From: Bog-473 sp963738135
GTDB taxonomy: Bacteria; Actinomycetota; Acidimicrobiia; Acidimicrobiales; RAAP-2
Assembly (NCBI GenBank): GCA_963738135.1
Contig: CAVTVK010000005.1
Coordinates: 496,001-560,000, forward strand
Direction of reading: 5' to 3'
Length of the DNA: 64,000 nt
Below, one piece after another: positions 17,665 through 26,441 of this stretch. The position numbers and the translations under genes were made by a program. Position 1 is the first letter of the stretch; every line of letters starts with the position of its first letter. The notes below the pieces were generated by a model. The model did not search any database, had not been told where the DNA came from, and saw only the letters and a program-made list of their open reading frames with translations.

Positions 17665-19335
17665 TCAGGTTTGGGGCAAGACGACGCGTCCGGCCTCGAG
17701 CGTCACCACGGTGTCGCACCGGGCCGCCTCGTGGGCCCGGTGGGTGATGACCAGGACGCTCCGCTCTCCGGCGGCCGCCAGCACGCCTCCGATGAGCTCC
17801 TCCGCCAGGCTGGGGTCGAGCCCGCTGGTGGGCTCGTCGAGCACCAGGAGCGAACCGGGCGCCAGCAGGGCGCGGGCGACCGCAAGGCGTCGGCGTTCGC
17901 CCCCGGACAGAGCGACACCGTCCTCGCCGACCGGCGTGTCCAGACCGCGGGGGAGCGCCGCCACCCAGGCGTCGAGGCGGGCGATGTGCAGCGAGGCGGC
18001 GACGTCCTCGTCGGTGGCGTCGGGCCGGCCGAGCACGAGGTTGGATCGCACCGTGCCGGCGAAGAGCTGCGCCCGCTGGTCGGCCAGCGCGCAGGCGGCG
18101 CGCACGTCGGCTTGGCGCAGGTCGCGCACGTCGGTGTCGCCGACCGACAGCATGCCGTCCTCCAGCGGCCAGTAGCGGAGCAGCGCGGTCACGAGGCTCG
18201 ACTTGCCGGCGCCGCTCGACCCCGTCACCGCGACCCTGGCGCCGGCCGGGACGCGCATGCTCACGCCGTCGAGGGCGCGGGGAAGGTCGGGGTCGTAGCG
18301 CAACGCCGCGTCGGCGAACACGACCTCGGGCACACCGGCCGGGAGAAGGACCGGGTCGGCGGGGTCGTGGAGGGGAACGGGCACATCCTCCAGAGCGAAG
18401 AGGCGCTCGGCCGCGGCCCGGACCTCCAACGCCCGCGCCACGGCGATGGGGACACCCGGCACTGTCTCGAAGGTGGCCAGTGCGGCGAGCGGCAGCACGG
18501 CCACCATGACCTGGCCGAGGTGGTGGGCGTGGACGGCGGCTACCCCGGTGGCGAGCACGGCCGTGACGGCGACGGCGAGACAGACCTGCAGGAGCACCGT
18601 CGTCGCCGTGCTCAGGCGGGCGTGGCGCCCCTCGAGGGCGTCGGAACGGCGACCGAGTTCCTCGACGGCATGCAGGAGGCGGGCATCGGCGCCGAAGGCG
18701 AGGAGCTCCGGCGCCCCGCTCAGTGCGTCGACGACCTGGGCTGAAAGCGAGCCGGCCAAGGCGGCCACCTCCTGGTCCCCGCCCCGACGCCAGGTGAGGA
18801 GCGCGGGCACGGTCAGGGCGACCAGCAGCGGGAGTCCGAGGGCCAGGGCCGCCCACGGAAGGATGACGCCGACGGCCACGGTTCCGATGACGGCCGCACC
18901 TGTGGCGACCGCGACCGGGAGCAGGGTGCGCAGGTAGAGGTCCTGCAGTGCATCGACGTCGTCGACGGCGCGGGCTAGCAGATCGCCACTGCGCCATCCG
19001 GCCAATGCGGCGGGCACCCGTGGGGAGAGGCAGTCGTAGAGCCACAGACGCCAGCGCGTCAGCGCACGCAGGGCCGCGTCGTGGCCGACGAGGCGTTCGG
19101 CGTACCGCAACGGCCCCCGGAGGAAGGCCAGCACCTCGACCGCGGCCAGGATGCCGACGAGCGCCGAAAGACCGGGCCGCAGCGCGGCCCGACCGACCAC
19201 GTAACCCGAACCGGCCAACAGGCCGATGGTCGCTGCGGCCGCAGCGAGGCCGAGCAGTCCGGCCAGAGCCAACCGCCCGTACGGCGTGCCGGGCTCGGCC
19301 AGAACGCGCCGGAGCGGTCCCCGGGCCCGGCTCAC
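17665..19335 (-). CDS. cydC: thiol reductant ABC exporter subunit CydC
   Basis: A 556-residue fused ABC exporter half. Six hydrophobic segments cover about 20-300. The nucleotide-binding domain has Walker A 'GSSGAGKSSLVTALLRYW' near residue 371, signature 'LSGGERRRLAVARALL' near 472, 'LVLDEPTSGLDPSLAEELI' near 492 and 'VLVITHRAHEAA'. With CydD it would form the heterodimer that exports glutathione-like or other low-molecular thiols and haem-related reductant needed for cytochrome bd assembly. GTG start overlaps the cydD stop by GTGA. cydAB is not in this window. Confidence 0.87.
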   Translation of the reverse strand: MSRARGPLRRVLAEPGTPYGRLALAGLLGLAAAAATIGLLAGSGYVVGRAALRPGLSALVGILAAVEVLAFLRGPLRYAERLVGHDAALRALTRWRLWLYDCLSPRVPAALAGWRSGDLLARAVDDVDALQDLYLRTLLPVAVATGAAVIGTVAVGVILPWAALALGLPLLVALTVPALLTWRRGGDQEVAALAGSLSAQVVDALSGAPELLAFGADARLLHAVEELGRRSDALEGRHARLSTATTVLLQVCLAVAVTAVLATGVAAVHAHHLGQVMVAVLPLAALATFETVPGVPIAVARALEVRAAAERLFALEDVPVPLHDPADPVLLPAGVPEVVFADAALRYDPDLPRALDGVSMRVPAGARVAVTGSSGAGKSSLVTALLRYWPLEDGMLSVGDTDVRDLRQADVRAACALADQRAQLFAGTVRSNLVLGRPDATDEDVAASLHIARLDAWVAALPRGLDTPVGEDGVALSGGERRRLAVARALLAPGSLLVLDEPTSGLDPSLAEELIGGVLAAAGERSVLVITHRAHEAARCDTVVTLEAGRVVLPQT

Positions 19336-21110
19336 GGCGAGACCGCCAGGGGGAGGCCGACTGGTGTCGGCAGCGTCACGACGGTGTCGAAGTGCGGGAG
19401 GAGCAGGGGCTCGTGCGCTGCGACCACGACGGTGCGCCCGATCAGCCACGGCTCGATCGCCGGGGCGAGACGCGTCACGGTCGGCGGGTCGAGTGCGGCA
19501 GTGGGTTCGTCGAGCAGCAGGATGGGAGCGGGGCGGAGGAGGGCGCGGGCGAGAGCCACGCGCTGGCGCTCGCCTGAGCTCAACGTCAGGCCATCGTGGC
19601 CGACTGCCGTGGCCAGCCCGGCCGGGACGTTGGCCAACAGATCGGCCAACCCGACGGCATGGAGCACCCGCGTCAGCTCCTCGTCGGGGGCCTCGGGGGC
19701 GCCCAGCCGGAGGTTCTCGGCCAGCGTCGCATTGAAGAGGTGCGGCCGTTGCGGCAGCCACGAGAAATGGGCCCGCCAGTCGGCGACGTCCTCGGCGGCG
19801 CTGCTGCGCCCGTCGAAGGCCATGGTGCCCTCGGTGGGCTCGACGAACCGCAACAAGGCGGCCAGTACTGTCGACTTGCCGGACCCCGAGGACCCGGTGA
19901 GGGCCAGGCGGGTCGCCGGCCCCGCCTGCAGCGAGAGACCGGCCAACGCGGGGCGGTCCCGATGCTCGTAGCGCACGACGAGACCTCGGAGCGCCAGGCC
20001 GGAACGATCGGCACTGTCGACGGCAGCACCCATCATCCGTGTGTCCGCCGCGCCTTTCGCCGCTGCCGCAGCCGTCGTGTCCGTCGTCTCCGCCGTCGCC
20101 GCCACCGTCGCCGCTGCCGCGGTCGGCACGATGGTCCCGAGCACCTCGACGACCCTCGCCGCCGCCGCCTGACCCTCGGTGCTGGCGTGGAACTCGGCGC
20201 CGGCCCGACGCAGGGGAATGAAGATCTCCGGGGCGACCAGGAGGACCGCCATCGCGGTGTGCAGATCGAGCTCACCCCACAACAGGCGGAGCCCGAGGAC
20301 CATGGCGACGAACCCGACCCCGAAGCCGGCGAGCATGTCCATGGACAGTGCGGAGAGGAAGGCGACGCGCAGCGTGCGCATGGTGGCGACGCGCACGCCT
20401 TCGGTGGCTGCCTCCACCTCCCGGCGGCCCTGTGACTCGCGGCCGAAGGCGCGCAGGGTCGGCAGTCCCTCAATGAGCTGCAGGATCCGACCGGCGAGCG
20501 AGCCGAGTCGGCGCCATTGGCGTTCCGAGCGCGTTGTCGCCTCGCGGCCGAACGCGATCATGGTCACCGGCACCGCCAGAACCAGGGCGATGACCACGAC
20601 GAACGAGAGCCAATCCTGCGTGGCCACCCAGACCAGCAGGAGCGCCGGGATCACCGCGGCTGCGGCGGCCTGAGGGAGATAGCGCGCGTAGTAGGTGTGC
20701 AACGAGCGCAGACCTCTGGTGGCGGTGAGCGAGAGCTCGCCCGGGCGCTCACCCCCGAGCCAGTTCGGCCCCAGTGCGAGGGCGTGCTCGAGGAGTTGTC
20801 TCCTGAGTGTGGCGACGACGCGGTCGGCGGCGCCCAGGGCGGAGAGGTCGCCGGCACCGTGGAGGCCGGCGCGGACGAGGATGGCGAGGCCGAGGACGAC
20901 GATGGCGGGCGTCACCGAGCTCAGCGATGCGTGGTGCAACAGCGAGCGGTCGACGACGGAGGCCAGTGCCACGGCCTGCACGACGATCGCCGCCGCGCTC
21001 ACGACGGCGAGCGCCACGGCAATGCGTGCGACCCGCCTCAGCCCGGGCACCCGGGCCGCCAGATCTGGGTCGACCAGCCGAGGCCGGCTCCGCGGGGGGT
21101 TTGCGATCAC
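19332..21110 (-). CDS. cydD: thiol reductant ABC exporter subunit CydD
   Basis: A 592-residue ABC exporter half. Membrane part about 20-320 with 'PGELSLTATRGLRSLHTYYARYLPQ' region, then an unusual Ala/Thr-rich low-complexity stretch (about 335-370), then the nucleotide-binding domain: 'GSSGSGKSTVLAALLRF' near 406, signature 'LSSGERQRVALARALL' near 504 and 'LLLDEPTAALDPPTVTRL'. The signature has LSSGE rather than LSGGE, a tolerated variation. GTG start overlaps the stop of the thiolase-like gene by GTGA, so three genes (21107-22573, cydD, cydC) form a coupled operon. Confidence 0.87.
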   Translation of the reverse strand: MIANPPRSRPRLVDPDLAARVPGLRRVARIAVALAVVSAAAIVVQAVALASVVDRSLLHHASLSSVTPAIVVLGLAILVRAGLHGAGDLSALGAADRVVATLRRQLLEHALALGPNWLGGERPGELSLTATRGLRSLHTYYARYLPQAAAAAVIPALLLVWVATQDWLSFVVVIALVLAVPVTMIAFGREATTRSERQWRRLGSLAGRILQLIEGLPTLRAFGRESQGRREVEAATEGVRVATMRTLRVAFLSALSMDMLAGFGVGFVAMVLGLRLLWGELDLHTAMAVLLVAPEIFIPLRRAGAEFHASTEGQAAAARVVEVLGTIVPTAAAATVAATAETTDTTAAAAAKGAADTRMMGAAVDSADRSGLALRGLVVRYEHRDRPALAGLSLQAGPATRLALTGSSGSGKSTVLAALLRFVEPTEGTMAFDGRSSAAEDVADWRAHFSWLPQRPHLFNATLAENLRLGAPEAPDEELTRVLHAVGLADLLANVPAGLATAVGHDGLTLSSGERQRVALARALLRPAPILLLDEPTAALDPPTVTRLAPAIEPWLIGRTVVVAAHEPLLLPHFDTVVTLPTPVGLPLAVSP

Positions 21111-22573
21111 AGGCTGAATGTCGTGTCCTTCACCGAGACCGCTCGGCCGATCAGGCCTTCGGTGACGGCGAGGCGAGCGGTCCTCTCATCTTCGCAGGTG
21201 GCGGCCGTGCGGGTCCCATCCGCCAGGTCGGCCACGATGGCCGTGCGGACGGGGTCGAAGCCCTCGTCCCCGCCATACGTCACCGTGAAGGACGCCACCG
21301 TGGCCGCCGTGGCTTCGGTCGGTGGGGTCTCGACCACCGGCACGACCTCGGTTGCCGCCGTGGTCTCGGCGGCCATGTCGGCCCGCAGCGCCTCCCCACG
21401 TCCGGCCGGCGGCGTGGCCGACCAGACGGCGAGCCCGGGTTTGGAGAGCATGCCCGACACCGTGCTCAGAAGGCCCTGGGCGTCCGGCTCGGCGCGCAGG
21501 CGCTGACCGAGCAGCCGCAGCGACTGCACCACGAAGTGGTTGAACGGTCCGCCGGCGAAGGCCATGCCGCCGCTCAGCGTGGGGGTGCCGGCGGGGGAGA
21601 GCCCCAGCGCACGTTGCTGCACCCGGACGGCGGCGGGGAAGCAGGAGTAGACCTCGGCGAGCCCGAGCTCGCTGAGCGGCCGGCCGAGGTGGAGCGCGGC
21701 GGCGCGGCCCAGCACCTCCATGGCCGGCCACCGGTCCAGTCGGCGCCGGGCCGTGAGCGTCACCGCCGCCGACGAGTGCAGCGCCACGTGGGGGAAGAGC
21801 CAGCGTTCGGCCGGGATGCCGGCGGCACGGGCCCGGTCGGCGGAACAGACCAGGAGGGCCGACGCCTGGTTGACGGTCCACTGACTGGCGTGCCACCGGT
21901 TGTAGGGGAAGGCGAGAGGCCGGTTGTGCGGGCCCGGTGTCGCGATGGCGTCTGCGTCACGCGGCTCGGGAAACGCCGCCTCGGGGTTGTGCACGGCCAC
22001 GCCGTTCATGCGCGCCCACAAGGCGGCGATCTCGTTGCGCTGACGGACCGGCGGGAGTTCCAGCGCGGCAGCCAGCGCGTTCTCGATGAGCGCGTATTGC
22101 TGCGCCACCGGCCACACGATTCCCGCCGCCCGCTCCACCGGGGCCACGAAGTCCGGCGGCCTGGTGAGCACCTCGTCTGGCGGCCTGTCCTCGTCGTCGC
22201 CCGCGCTGCCACCGTCGCGCTCCCACGCCCGCGCCTCGCCACCGACGACGATGACGATGTCCGCCCGCCCGCCTGCGACCAACTGCAGCGCGTGGTTGAT
22301 GACCTCTTGTTGAGAGACGCCGATCTCGCACAAGAGCGTGTGCGCCTGGGGCGAGCCGACGCGTCGAGCCACCGTGCGGGCCGGGTCGGCGAGCGACCAG
22401 CTGCCCTGCGGCACCGCCATGCAGTCGATGCGTCCGAGGAGGCCGGCCGCGGCGCCGCCGGCGTCTGCCGCCGCCGCAGTGACCGCCTCGGTCATGAGAT
22501 CGACCAGTGGTGCGGGCTCGCTGGCGGCGCCGAGCCCCACCAGAACGGGGAGGCGCGGGTCGAGCGAGCGCAT
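21107..22573 (-). CDS. thiolase-like protein type 1 (acetyl-CoA acetyltransferase family)
   Basis: A 488-residue thiolase-superfamily protein. 'VLVGLGAASEPAPLVDLMTEA' begins it, 'IGVSQQEVINHALQLVAGGR' with 'IVVGGEARAW' is the region where true thiolases keep the nucleophile Cys; here I see Ser/Gln instead. 'GLAEVYSCFPAAVRVQQRALG' and 'GGMAFAGGPFNHFVVQSL' follow, and a C-terminal beta domain (about 410-488) fits the extra C-terminal domain of TLP1 proteins. TLP1 members are associated with fatty acid or lipid metabolism and many are not catalytic as classical thiolases. It leads the operon with cydDC, an odd pairing. Confidence 0.8.
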   Translation of the reverse strand: MRSLDPRLPVLVGLGAASEPAPLVDLMTEAVTAAAADAGGAAAGLLGRIDCMAVPQGSWSLADPARTVARRVGSPQAHTLLCEIGVSQQEVINHALQLVAGGRADIVIVVGGEARAWERDGGSAGDDEDRPPDEVLTRPPDFVAPVERAAGIVWPVAQQYALIENALAAALELPPVRQRNEIAALWARMNGVAVHNPEAAFPEPRDADAIATPGPHNRPLAFPYNRWHASQWTVNQASALLVCSADRARAAGIPAERWLFPHVALHSSAAVTLTARRRLDRWPAMEVLGRAAALHLGRPLSELGLAEVYSCFPAAVRVQQRALGLSPAGTPTLSGGMAFAGGPFNHFVVQSLRLLGQRLRAEPDAQGLLSTVSGMLSKPGLAVWSATPPAGRGEALRADMAAETTAATEVVPVVETPPTEATAATVASFTVTYGGDEGFDPVRTAIVADLADGTRTAATCEDERTARLAVTEGLIGRAVSVKDTTFSL

Positions 22574-22609
22574 CGGTCCGGCCACGACGGCCGATGCTAC
22601 GGTCCCGCC

Positions 22610-23461
22610 ATGGCCAATGGCGAAGCGGGCAGGTGGGAAGCGGAACTGGCGGATTTCACCAAGGAATCCTTCGAGGCCGACGGGAAACGGCGCGACGTCT
22701 TCCGAATCGGGACCGGTCCCGCGGTCATCGTCATCAGCGAGATCCCCGGCATCACCCCGTTGGTGGCCCAGTTCGGCCGGCGGGTCGCCGCGGCGGGCTG
22801 CACGGCCGTCCTGCCGGTGGTGTTCGGGGACCCGGGGCGCCCGGCGACGGCGGGCTACGCGCTGCAGTCCATCGGGCCTGCCTGCGTCTCCCGCGAGTTC
22901 TCCGCCTTCGCCTTGAAGCGGACCAGCCCGATCACGGTGTGGCTGCGCAAGCTCGCCGCCCAGGAGCACGAGCGCTGCGGCGGCCCCGGTGTCGGTGTGG
23001 TCGGCATGTGCTTCACCGGGGGCTTCGCGCTGGCCATGATGGTCGACGACATCGTGCTGGCGCCGGTGCTGAGCCAGCCGTCGCTGCCGTTCCCGCTCTC
23101 CAAGAAGTTCAAGGCGGACATCGGTATCTCGGACGGGGACTTGGTCCGGGTCAAGGAGCGGACGGCGGCGGGGACGTGCCTGCTCGGCTTGCGCTTCACC
23201 AACGACCCCTTCTGCTTCGAGGAGCGCTTCGAGACACTGCGCCGCGAGCTCGGTGACGCCTTCATTGCCGTGGAGATCGACTCGGCACCGGGCAATCCCC
23301 ACGGTCACCCGAAGAAGGCGCACTCCGTGCTGACGGAGCATCTGGTCGACGAAGAGGGCACGCCGACGCGCGCCGCGCTCGACCAGACGCTGGCCTTCTT
23401 CCGCGAGAAGCTCGGTGTGGGTTCGGGCCCCGGCCCGCGGCCGGGCACGCACACGCCCTAG
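22610..23461 (+). CDS. dienelactone hydrolase family protein
   Basis: A 283-residue alpha/beta hydrolase. The nucleophile elbow is 'GVVGMCFTGGFALAM' with Cys, as in dienelactone hydrolases, near residue 133. Other candidates for the triad are Asp in 'LRFTNDPFCF' and His in 'GNPHGHPKKAH'. The early 'ISEIPGITPLVAQFGRRVAAAGC' is the family's N-terminal block. Typical DLH length is about 240, so it is slightly long. It is divergent from the thiolase-like gene, with only 36 bp between the two starts, and convergent with the amine oxidase. The physiological lactone is unknown. Confidence 0.85.
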   Translation: MANGEAGRWEAELADFTKESFEADGKRRDVFRIGTGPAVIVISEIPGITPLVAQFGRRVAAAGCTAVLPVVFGDPGRPATAGYALQSIGPACVSREFSAFALKRTSPITVWLRKLAAQEHERCGGPGVGVVGMCFTGGFALAMMVDDIVLAPVLSQPSLPFPLSKKFKADIGISDGDLVRVKERTAAGTCLLGLRFTNDPFCFEERFETLRRELGDAFIAVEIDSAPGNPHGHPKKAHSVLTEHLVDEEGTPTRAALDQTLAFFREKLGVGSGPGPRPGTHTP

Positions 23462-23481
23462 CCGGGTCGATCAGGCCGTCG

Positions 23482-23500
23482 CCGGGCTGATCAGGCCCGG
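23482..23500. terminator. GC-rich hairpin between convergent genes
   Basis: CCGGGC, 7-nt loop tgatcag, GCCCGG forms a perfect 6-bp stem at the junction of the dienelactone hydrolase and the convergent amine oxidase gene. A near-identical 16-base direct repeat (CCGGG-xx-GATCAGGCC) sits at 23462-23477 and 23482-23497. Confidence 0.3.
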
Positions 23501-24873
23501 GCCGCCAGGATCTCGTCGCAGACGCGCTCACCCGAGCGCACCGCACCATCCATGGCGCCGTACGACGTCGAGGCCGTCTCGGTGCCGGCCCAGTGCACGC
23601 GGCCGACGGGCTCACGCAGCCGCCGCCCGTACTGGGTCAGCACACCCGTGGGGAAGTGGCCCATGGAGCAGCCGCGGGTCCACTGCTCCTGAGCCCAGTT
23701 CTGCTCGAGGACCTCGAGAGGGGAGGCGGCCCGTGGTCCGAGGCGCCGGGTGAGCATGCGCACGAACACGTCGCGGCGTTCCGCCTCGCCGAGCTCGGCC
23801 AGGGCCCGGGCTCGCGGCCCGGCCGAGTACCCGGCCACCACCCCCTGGCCGTGGTTGGGTTGGGATGTGTCGAGGGTGACCTCGATGTCGTCGTCGGTGG
23901 CGACCGAGGCGCCGGAGACCCCGTCGTTCCGCCAGAACGGCTCGTCGTAGACGGCGACCATCTTGACCTCTGTGCCGGCCGGCACCTGGTGGATGAGCAG
24001 CGCGTGATCGGCCGGCAGCACCGGGTCGAAGCGGATGCCCGCGGCCAGCGCACGCGGCAGGGCCAGGACGGCACGCCGGGCCGAGACCGTGTGCCCGGAG
24101 CCGTGCACCCTGACCCGGTCATCCTCGACATCGACGCCAACGACCGGCGTCCCCAGCACGACCGCCGCGCCGAGCTCGGCCGCCATCGCATCGGGAACTC
24201 GCCCTACCCCGCCTTCGAACTGGGCGTCCTGGTAGCCGCCCGCCACCGTCATGAGCGACTCGATACCGCCCGCCGACCGCGCCAGGAAGAGCCAATTGAG
24301 GAACGAGACCTCGGAGAGGTCGGCGGCGAAGCAGGCCCGCACCGTGGCCGCGATCAGGTCGCGGGCGAGCCGGGTCGGCACGTGCGCCGCGCTGAGCCAG
24401 GCCTGTACCGACAGCGCGTCCCAGTCGCCCGCCTTCGGTGCGTCCCACGGCGCCTCGACCGGCACCTTCTTGGCCATGGCGTTCATGCGCGCAATGGCCT
24501 GGCCCGCACTCAGGAGCGCCACCGGGCTGATACGCGGGATGTCGCCGCGGTAGCGGCGGACCTTCCCGCCGGTGGCGAGCACGTTGTCGCCCTCGACGAA
24601 GGTCTTGAAGGTGGCGACGCCCATTTCCTTGGTCAGGGCGTGCATGCGGTCGTGGTGCGGGCCGACGAAGCAAGCCCCCATGTCGACCGGCACCCCGTCG
24701 CGGCTCGTCCGGGTCCAGACGCGCCCGCCGACGCGGTCCCGCGCCTCGAGGACGACGACCGAGCGCCCGGCCTGGTTCAGGCGCCGGGCCGCGGTGAGCC
24801 CGGCCAGCCCCGCCCCGACGATGCAGACGTCGGCTTCCCGCGTGCTCGTCCCGGTCCCGGCATTCGCGCCCAT
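23491..24873 (-). CDS. FAD-dependent amine oxidase (flavin monoamine oxidase family)
   Basis: A 460-residue flavoprotein. The N-terminal FAD site is 'VCIVGAGLAGLTAARRLNQA' near residue 17, with 'VLEARDRVGGRVWT' (Glu and GGR) near 40. The substrate domain follows and the C-terminal FAD region 'VGRVHWAGTETASTSYGAM' is typical. No signal peptide, so cytoplasmic. The substrate could be a primary amine, polyamine or aromatic amino acid. ATG 24873 faces the TetR gene at 24945 across a 71-bp region with a palindromic operator, so it is likely regulated by that TetR. Confidence 0.88.
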   Translation of the reverse strand: MGANAGTGTSTREADVCIVGAGLAGLTAARRLNQAGRSVVVLEARDRVGGRVWTRTSRDGVPVDMGACFVGPHHDRMHALTKEMGVATFKTFVEGDNVLATGGKVRRYRGDIPRISPVALLSAGQAIARMNAMAKKVPVEAPWDAPKAGDWDALSVQAWLSAAHVPTRLARDLIAATVRACFAADLSEVSFLNWLFLARSAGGIESLMTVAGGYQDAQFEGGVGRVPDAMAAELGAAVVLGTPVVGVDVEDDRVRVHGSGHTVSARRAVLALPRALAAGIRFDPVLPADHALLIHQVPAGTEVKMVAVYDEPFWRNDGVSGASVATDDDIEVTLDTSQPNHGQGVVAGYSAGPRARALAELGEAERRDVFVRMLTRRLGPRAASPLEVLEQNWAQEQWTRGCSMGHFPTGVLTQYGRRLREPVGRVHWAGTETASTSYGAMDGAVRSGERVCDEILAARA

Positions 24874-24900
24874 GGCCCCTCCTCGGTCAGCCCGAGGGTA

Positions 24901-24921
24901 ACATGCGTGCGGCCCGCATGT
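24901..24921. promoter_or_regulatory. palindromic operator between amine oxidase and TetR genes
   Basis: ACATGCG, 7-nt spacer tgcggcc, CGCATGT: a perfect 7-bp inverted repeat in the 71-bp intergenic region between divergent genes 23491-24873 and 24945-25556. Size and location fit a TetR dimer site that controls both genes. Confidence 0.6.
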
Positions 24922-24944
24922 AAATGTCCGGAGGAGGCGACGCG

Positions 24945-25556
24945 GTGAGCACCACGACGGCGGCGAACAGACCGCGCCAGACCCAGGCGGCCCGGTCCGC
25001 CCGTACCCGCGGCGCCCTCCTGCAGGCGGCGCGGGAGCTCTTCGCCGAGAAGGGCTTCGCCGCCACCGGCCGCGACGAGATCGCCGAACGGGCCGGCGTG
25101 ACCCGGGGGGCGCTGTACCACCACTTCGCCTCCAAGACCGAGGTGGCGGCGGGCGTGCTCGAGCAGCTCGAAGGCGAGCTGGTGGCGCTGGTGGTGGCGG
25201 CCGCTCGCGAGGGCACCGGTGTACGGGACCAGCTGCACCGGGGCTGCCGCGCCTACATGGACGCGTGCGCCGACCCCACCATGGCCCGGATCCTGGCTGA
25301 CGCGCCGGCGGTGCTCGGGATCGAGGCGTGCCGTGCCCTCGATGCGGTGGCCTGCGCCCCCCTGCTGGCCGAGGTCTTTGCCCGGGCCGACGAGGAGCGG
25401 ATCGCGGTGCCCGGTGACCCGGAGGTGGCCGCCGCCCTGCTGCTGGGCTTCCTCAACGAGGCGGCCGGACTCATCGCCGCCGCACCCGAGGACATCGCCC
25501 TGCGCCGGCGGGTCGGCGACACGGTCGACGAGTTCATCACGCGACTCTTCGGTTGA
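24945..25556 (+). CDS. TetR/AcrR family regulator
   Basis: A 203-residue TetR protein. The HTH occupies about residues 17-65, with 'RGALLQAARELFAEKGFAAT' and 'ITERAGVTRGALYHHF'-type recognition helix ('EIAERAGVTRGALYHHFASK'). The C-terminal ligand domain is helical, with 'ADAPAVLGIEACRALDAV'. I use GTG 24945 because GGAGGAGG at about 24930-24937 is spaced properly; the ATG at 24924 lies before this ribosome site. It probably represses itself and the divergent amine oxidase through the palindrome at 24901-24921. Confidence 0.9.
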   Translation: MSTTTAANRPRQTQAARSARTRGALLQAARELFAEKGFAATGRDEIAERAGVTRGALYHHFASKTEVAAGVLEQLEGELVALVVAAAREGTGVRDQLHRGCRAYMDACADPTMARILADAPAVLGIEACRALDAVACAPLLAEVFARADEERIAVPGDPEVAAALLLGFLNEAAGLIAAAPEDIALRRRVGDTVDEFITRLFG

Positions 25557-25597
25557 CGCCGTGGGACCCGCGGCCCCCCTTTGAGTGGCGCCAATGC

Positions 25598-25689
25598 TGA
25601 CCCGATGCAGGACGGTGTCCCGACCCGATGCAGGACGGTGTCCTGACCCGATGCACGATGGTGTCCTGAAGCGACGCCGGACAGTGGCC
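25598..25689. repeat. four-copy 23-bp tandem repeat
   Basis: Three near-identical 23-base units (25598-25620, 25621-25643, 25644-25666), consensus TGACCCGATGCAGGACGGTGTCC, then a fourth diverged copy (25667-25689, about 17 of 23 matching). It lies in the gap between two convergent genes. The spacing resembles multi-copy transposase-binding ends of IS481-type elements, but no transposase is near. It could be a solo element end or simply a satellite. Confidence 0.65.
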
Positions 25690-25712
25690 GGCGCGGGAGT
25701 GACGCGGGGACG

Positions 25713-26441
25713 TCAGCCCGTCGTCGATGCGGGCGAGCCCTTCAGATCCTGGACGATCTGCTTGAGGTCGGCGCGACCTTTCTCGAGCGCTCCACTGGCC
25801 GCACCGATCGAAGCCCTGGACGCGCCCAGGAGGGCGTTGTCGGCGTTCCACTGCGCCGGCGTGAAGGCGAGCACCGTCGACGCCAGGCCGTTCGTGGCGT
25901 TGGTGGCGGCACCGATCTGGCTGTTGAGGTCACTGATTAGTGGTTGCAGCGCGGCCTGGTTGGCCGGCGTGACCCGGGCCTGCGCCTTCGTCGCATCGGC
26001 AGTGAGGTTCGGGATGGCGGTCGTCGTGGCGCGGTCGGCGCCCGCCGCGATCCGGGAAGCGGGCAGTACCAGCGCGTAGACGCGGTAGCTGGTGAAGATC
26101 GTCCCGAAGTCGTGCGCCGCCTGCTGCACCGTGGGATCTCCTTGAACGGTGGTGTTGAGCTGTTGCAGCGGCGTGGTGTCGGCGCCGAGGTACGAGGCCA
26201 GTCCGGCTCCGCTCGTGCCCAGGTCCTTGGCCCCGTTGAGCTTGGCGATCGCCGCGTTGAGGGCGTTGACCCGGTCGCTGATGTCCGTGGCCGCCCTGGT
26301 TTTGATGCCGGCCAGGGTCGTCGCTTCGGGCGATCCCGAGGTCGTGGCGCCGCCGACGGCGCCCGTCGTGGCACTGAACACAGCCCCCGAGGCCAAAATG
26401 ATGGCTCCGAGTCCGATGCGGCGCAGACGCGCATGCGACAT
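25713..26441 (-). CDS. secreted helical protein of unknown function
   Basis: A 242-residue exported protein. 'MSHARLRRIGLGAIILASGA' with 'VFSATTGAVGG' is a signal peptide (cleavage about residue 28-32). The mature part is Ala/Thr/Asn-rich and strongly helical with repeated 'NALNAAIAKLNGAKDLG' and 'LISDLNSQIGAATNATNGLA' heptad-like pattern, and ends in a tail 'KGSPASTTG'. AAAGGAGC lies just upstream of ATG 26441. It is divergent from the response regulator at 26595, with 153 bp between starts, so it is a candidate target of that two-component system. No known family recognised. Confidence 0.75.
   Translation of the reverse strand: MSHARLRRIGLGAIILASGAVFSATTGAVGGATTSGSPEATTLAGIKTRAATDISDRVNALNAAIAKLNGAKDLGTSGAGLASYLGADTTPLQQLNTTVQGDPTVQQAAHDFGTIFTSYRVYALVLPASRIAAGADRATTTAIPNLTADATKAQARVTPANQAALQPLISDLNSQIGAATNATNGLASTVLAFTPAQWNADNALLGASRASIGAASGALEKGRADLKQIVQDLKGSPASTTG

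Noticed and set aside
15971..19045. 1024-codon open frame on the minus strand
   Set aside because: It overlaps the well-supported histidine phosphatase, DUF2889, TetR and cydC genes; its composition (Arg/Pro/Gly-rich) is that of a shadow frame in GC-rich DNA.
20807..22606. N-terminal 600 codons of a long forward frame joined to the dienelactone hydrolase
   Set aside because: The frame runs antisense through cydD and the thiolase-like gene; only the ATG at 22610 begins the hydrolase.
23462..23497. 16-bp direct repeats as an attachment site
   Set aside because: Only two copies with 4 bp between them at a gene junction, with no integrase nearby.
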